In this document: in pieces, positions 29,886-31,919 of the stretch
Layout of the letters: each line of letters begins with the position of its first letter
Position numbering within the stretch: the first letter of the stretch is position 1
Source: UMGS1851 sp900555605
Lineage (GTDB): Bacteria; Bacillota; Clostridia; UBA1212; UBA1255
NCBI GenBank assembly: GCA_902472555.1
Contig: CABROF010000017.1
Location: 1-31,919, forward strand
Direction: 5' to 3'
Length of the DNA stretch: 31,919 nt
Translations under genes and position numbers: made by a program
The notes under the pieces: generated by a model
Told to the model about the DNA's origin: nothing
The model's input: only the letters and a program-made list of their open reading frames with translations
The model's database searches: none

Positions 29886-31919
29886 ATGCGCGTGAAACAG
29901 GAAACCTTGAAAATGCCGGGCAATCGTTACCGTCCCCTGCGGATTCTGCACGACTTTTTATTTCAGGATGCCGCTGCTTTTACATTTGCGGATAAAAAAA
30001 GGGTCATTGACGCCAGGCTGGACGACCTGCAGAAAAAGGGCTACGGCGGGATTGTGACCAATGTGGATTTTCAGGAATATCTGCAGAATGAGGAAAACTG
30101 GGAGCTGTTTGAATACAGCGTCAAGCAGGCGATTTACAGAAAAATGCGTGTCTGGATCTATGATGAAAAAGGATACCCCAGTGGTGCGGCGGGAGGACTG
30201 ACGCTCCGGGATCACCCGGAATATGAGGCAAAAGCCCTGGCGTGCATCTGCCGGCACGTAAAATCCGGCGAAGCGGTTGTCATCGAAAAGCCCAAGGGCC
30301 ATCTGTCCGTGGCCGCGGCCTATGCCTTGGTCCTGCGCGCCGGGGACGGCGCACTGCAGGCGGCGAATCCGCTGTATGCTTCCAAGCCCGAAGACGCCGC
30401 GGTGGATCATACAACCGGCGCGCCCATTGATTTAGACCTTTTTACAGATGAGGCAGGAACGCTGCGGTGGACGGCCTCCTGTGACTGCACGGTATTTTAC
30501 CTGGCGGTCAGAACAATTTATGAGGGATCCCACGCACAGCATAATGTGTTTGCCTCCAGACGGTATATCAGCGTGCTGAATCCGGATGCAGTGGCGGCAT
30601 TTCTGAAAAATACGTACACCCTTTACCAGGAACGGGTGGGGGACTATTTCGGAAATGAAATTGAGGCCTTTTTCACGGATGAGCCGTCGATTATGGCAGC
30701 CTACCTGAACGCGGGAATTGTGCCGCAGCGAATCGAGGACCCGGCTGACGCGGAAATTCCCCTCTATTCGATTGTTGCCTGGGAGGATAATATTCTGAAT
30801 GAATTTGCGGAACGATACGGCTATGACCTGCGGCTTTCCCTGCATTACCTGTTCGCGGGCACCACGGATAAGGCGCTGCGGATCCGCTACCATTTCTATA
30901 AAATGCTGTCCGATTTGTTTGAAGAAGCGTTTTTTAAACAGATCGGAGACTTCTGCAACCGGACGGGAATTGCTTTTTCCGGGCATGTTCTGCTGGAGGA
31001 AAATCTGCTGCATCATCCGATCTTTGAGGGAAATCTATTTCGGTTTATGCGTCATATGGATATTCCGGGAATCGATATGCTGACTACCCTGCCGCAGAAG
31101 ATATTAAATTGCGCGGTGACGCCGAAGCTGGTGGCTTCTTCTGCCAACTGGCATGGAAAACGCCATGTCATGAGCGAGATTTCGGGTCATGCGGAGGTTT
31201 CGGAGAGACATCATTTTACGGTGCGGGAGATGACCTGCGCTGCGGCGCTGCAGTTTGCCTTAGGCGTTGATACATTTGCCAGCTATTATGATGATAGCTA
31301 TATTTCCCCGGAGGATAACAAGCGCTTCTGCGATACCCTGGCCCGGATCGGCGAGTTGTTTCATGGGAGCAGCTCCTTGGCCCGTATCGCGCTGTACTAC
31401 CCCATTGACAGTGCGTATATTGTGACAAAGGGTTCCGCAAAGCAGCTGGAGGACCGAGAATTCGGCGCCGGCGCTTTGGCCTGCGAGGAGAGCTGGCGGA
31501 GGCTTACGGATGTTCTGCTGCGCGGTCAGTTCCAGTTCGACTGCCTGGATTTAGAGGCGCTGCGGAGTATGGAGCTTTCCGGAGAGAAGCCCTGCGCCGT
31601 GAATCGTGTCACCGGCCAAGCGTATGATATTCTGGTAATTCCGCGGCTGCTGACTCTGACGCAGCAAATGGTGCTGACCTTGACGGCGTTTGCGGATCAT
31701 GGCGTCAGGATCCTGTTTGATGCGCTTTCAACCAATATTTTTATGCCGGATATTGATTATGCCTCTGACCTGATTGATACGGTGCGCGGGCTGCTCTCCC
31801 GGGAGAATGTCATCAACTGTGCCGCGGCCGATGAAATACCGAAGTTTATCCGGAATCTTACGATTCCTGAGGTGGAAATCATCGGACCGAAGGAAACGTT
31901 GATCTGCACGGGAAGACGC
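29886..31919 (+). CDS. Glycoside hydrolase-like protein (GH106-like), 3'-truncated by window end
   Basis: The frame is open for 678 codons to the last base. Its start (ILHDFLFQDA; GYGGIVTNVDFQEYLQ; RVWIYDEKGYPSGAAGGL) is the signature of large bacterial glycoside hydrolases related to GH106 alpha-L-rhamnosidases. EIEAFFTDEPSIM around residues 258-270 provides acidic catalytic candidates, and GIAFSGHVLLEENLLHHP and SEISGHAEVSERHH lie in the same TIM-barrel region. Full-length relatives have 800-1100 residues, so the C-terminal part is outside the window. No signal peptide is seen, so a cytoplasmic enzyme acting on imported oligosaccharides is likely. The ATG at 29886 is close (4 bp) to AGGAG; GTG at 29892 is equally possible. 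Confidence 0.75.
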   Translation, partial: MRVKQETLKMPGNRYRPLRILHDFLFQDAAAFTFADKKRVIDARLDDLQKKGYGGIVTNVDFQEYLQNEENWELFEYSVKQAIYRKMRVWIYDEKGYPSGAAGGLTLRDHPEYEAKALACICRHVKSGEAVVIEKPKGHLSVAAAYALVLRAGDGALQAANPLYASKPEDAAVDHTTGAPIDLDLFTDEAGTLRWTASCDCTVFYLAVRTIYEGSHAQHNVFASRRYISVLNPDAVAAFLKNTYTLYQERVGDYFGNEIEAFFTDEPSIMAAYLNAGIVPQRIEDPADAEIPLYSIVAWEDNILNEFAERYGYDLRLSLHYLFAGTTDKALRIRYHFYKMLSDLFEEAFFKQIGDFCNRTGIAFSGHVLLEENLLHHPIFEGNLFRFMRHMDIPGIDMLTTLPQKILNCAVTPKLVASSANWHGKRHVMSEISGHAEVSERHHFTVREMTCAAALQFALGVDTFASYYDDSYISPEDNKRFCDTLARIGELFHGSSSLARIALYYPIDSAYIVTKGSAKQLEDREFGAGALACEESWRRLTDVLLRGQFQFDCLDLEALRSMELSGEKPCAVNRVTGQAYDILVIPRLLTLTQQMVLTLTAFADHGVRILFDALSTNIFMPDIDYASDLIDTVRGLLSRENVINCAAADEIPKFIRNLTIPEVEIIGPKETLICTGRR

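Noticed and set aside
1..31919. CRISPR array
   Set aside because: No series of regularly spaced direct repeats was found, and no Cas-like protein is encoded.

Overview
The window looks like a chromosomal contig from a gut-type Firmicute, most likely class Clostridia (Lachnospiraceae-like). The basis is the mix of a Tn4451/TndX-type large serine recombinase relic, VanZ, IS30 and IS3 debris, a Clostridia-style 860-codon HsdM, purine-rich ribosome binding sites with some TTG/GTG starts, and mid-range G+C in the conserved genes. No taxonomic marker such as rRNA is present, so this is inference.

Layout. 1-857 is an internally deleted IS30-family element whose left terminal repeat starts at base 1 of the window. 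858-2566 holds an intact O6-alkylguanine-DNA methyltransferase followed by decayed host genes: an MBL-fold lipoprotein with its catalytic middle deleted and a frameshifted surface-anchored mini-protein, separated by a 125-bp MITE-like repeat. 2660 to about 6275 is a decayed integrative/mobilizable element. It contains a serine recombinase with one frameshift and two in-frame TAG codons, an apparently intact RelBE-type toxin-antitoxin pair with its own palindromic operator, an intact VanZ-like protein, and a RepA-ATPase::Pre/Mob chimera. The element abuts a 5'-truncated AraC regulator. 7034-10210 is a promoter plus a three-gene ABC exporter operon (two FtsX/MacB-like half permeases and an ATPase).

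10281-18990 (minus strand) is a type I restriction-modification island read in the order XRE regulator, hsdM, hsdS, a three-gene DUF3990 / 86-aa / DUF3791 cassette, an hsdS ghost, hsdR. The cassette lies between two copies of the hsdS 3' end in direct orientation. It is the most interesting object in the window: a candidate ADP-ribosyltransferase-like toxin/defence module nested inside an R-M operon. A 47-codon unrecognised reading frame overlaps the hsdR stop.

19150-22130 is accessory debris: antitoxin-like, GyrI-like and isochorismatase fragments, then intact VOC and chloramphenicol acetyltransferase genes, a clipped Cys-rich DUF3795-like gene, and an IS3 ruin. 22200-22576 is a tRNA-Arg(CCU) gene with a very strong terminator and a long, potentially structured leader.

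From 22,640 onward the sequence looks like stable chromosome: mnmA-cdd (plus), an aldehyde dehydrogenase and an SDR (minus), a two-TM glycine-zipper protein (minus), and a GT-C-like membrane protein followed by a glycoside hydrolase that runs off the window end (plus). Pseudogenes and repeats are therefore concentrated left of the tRNA, and the right third is intact.
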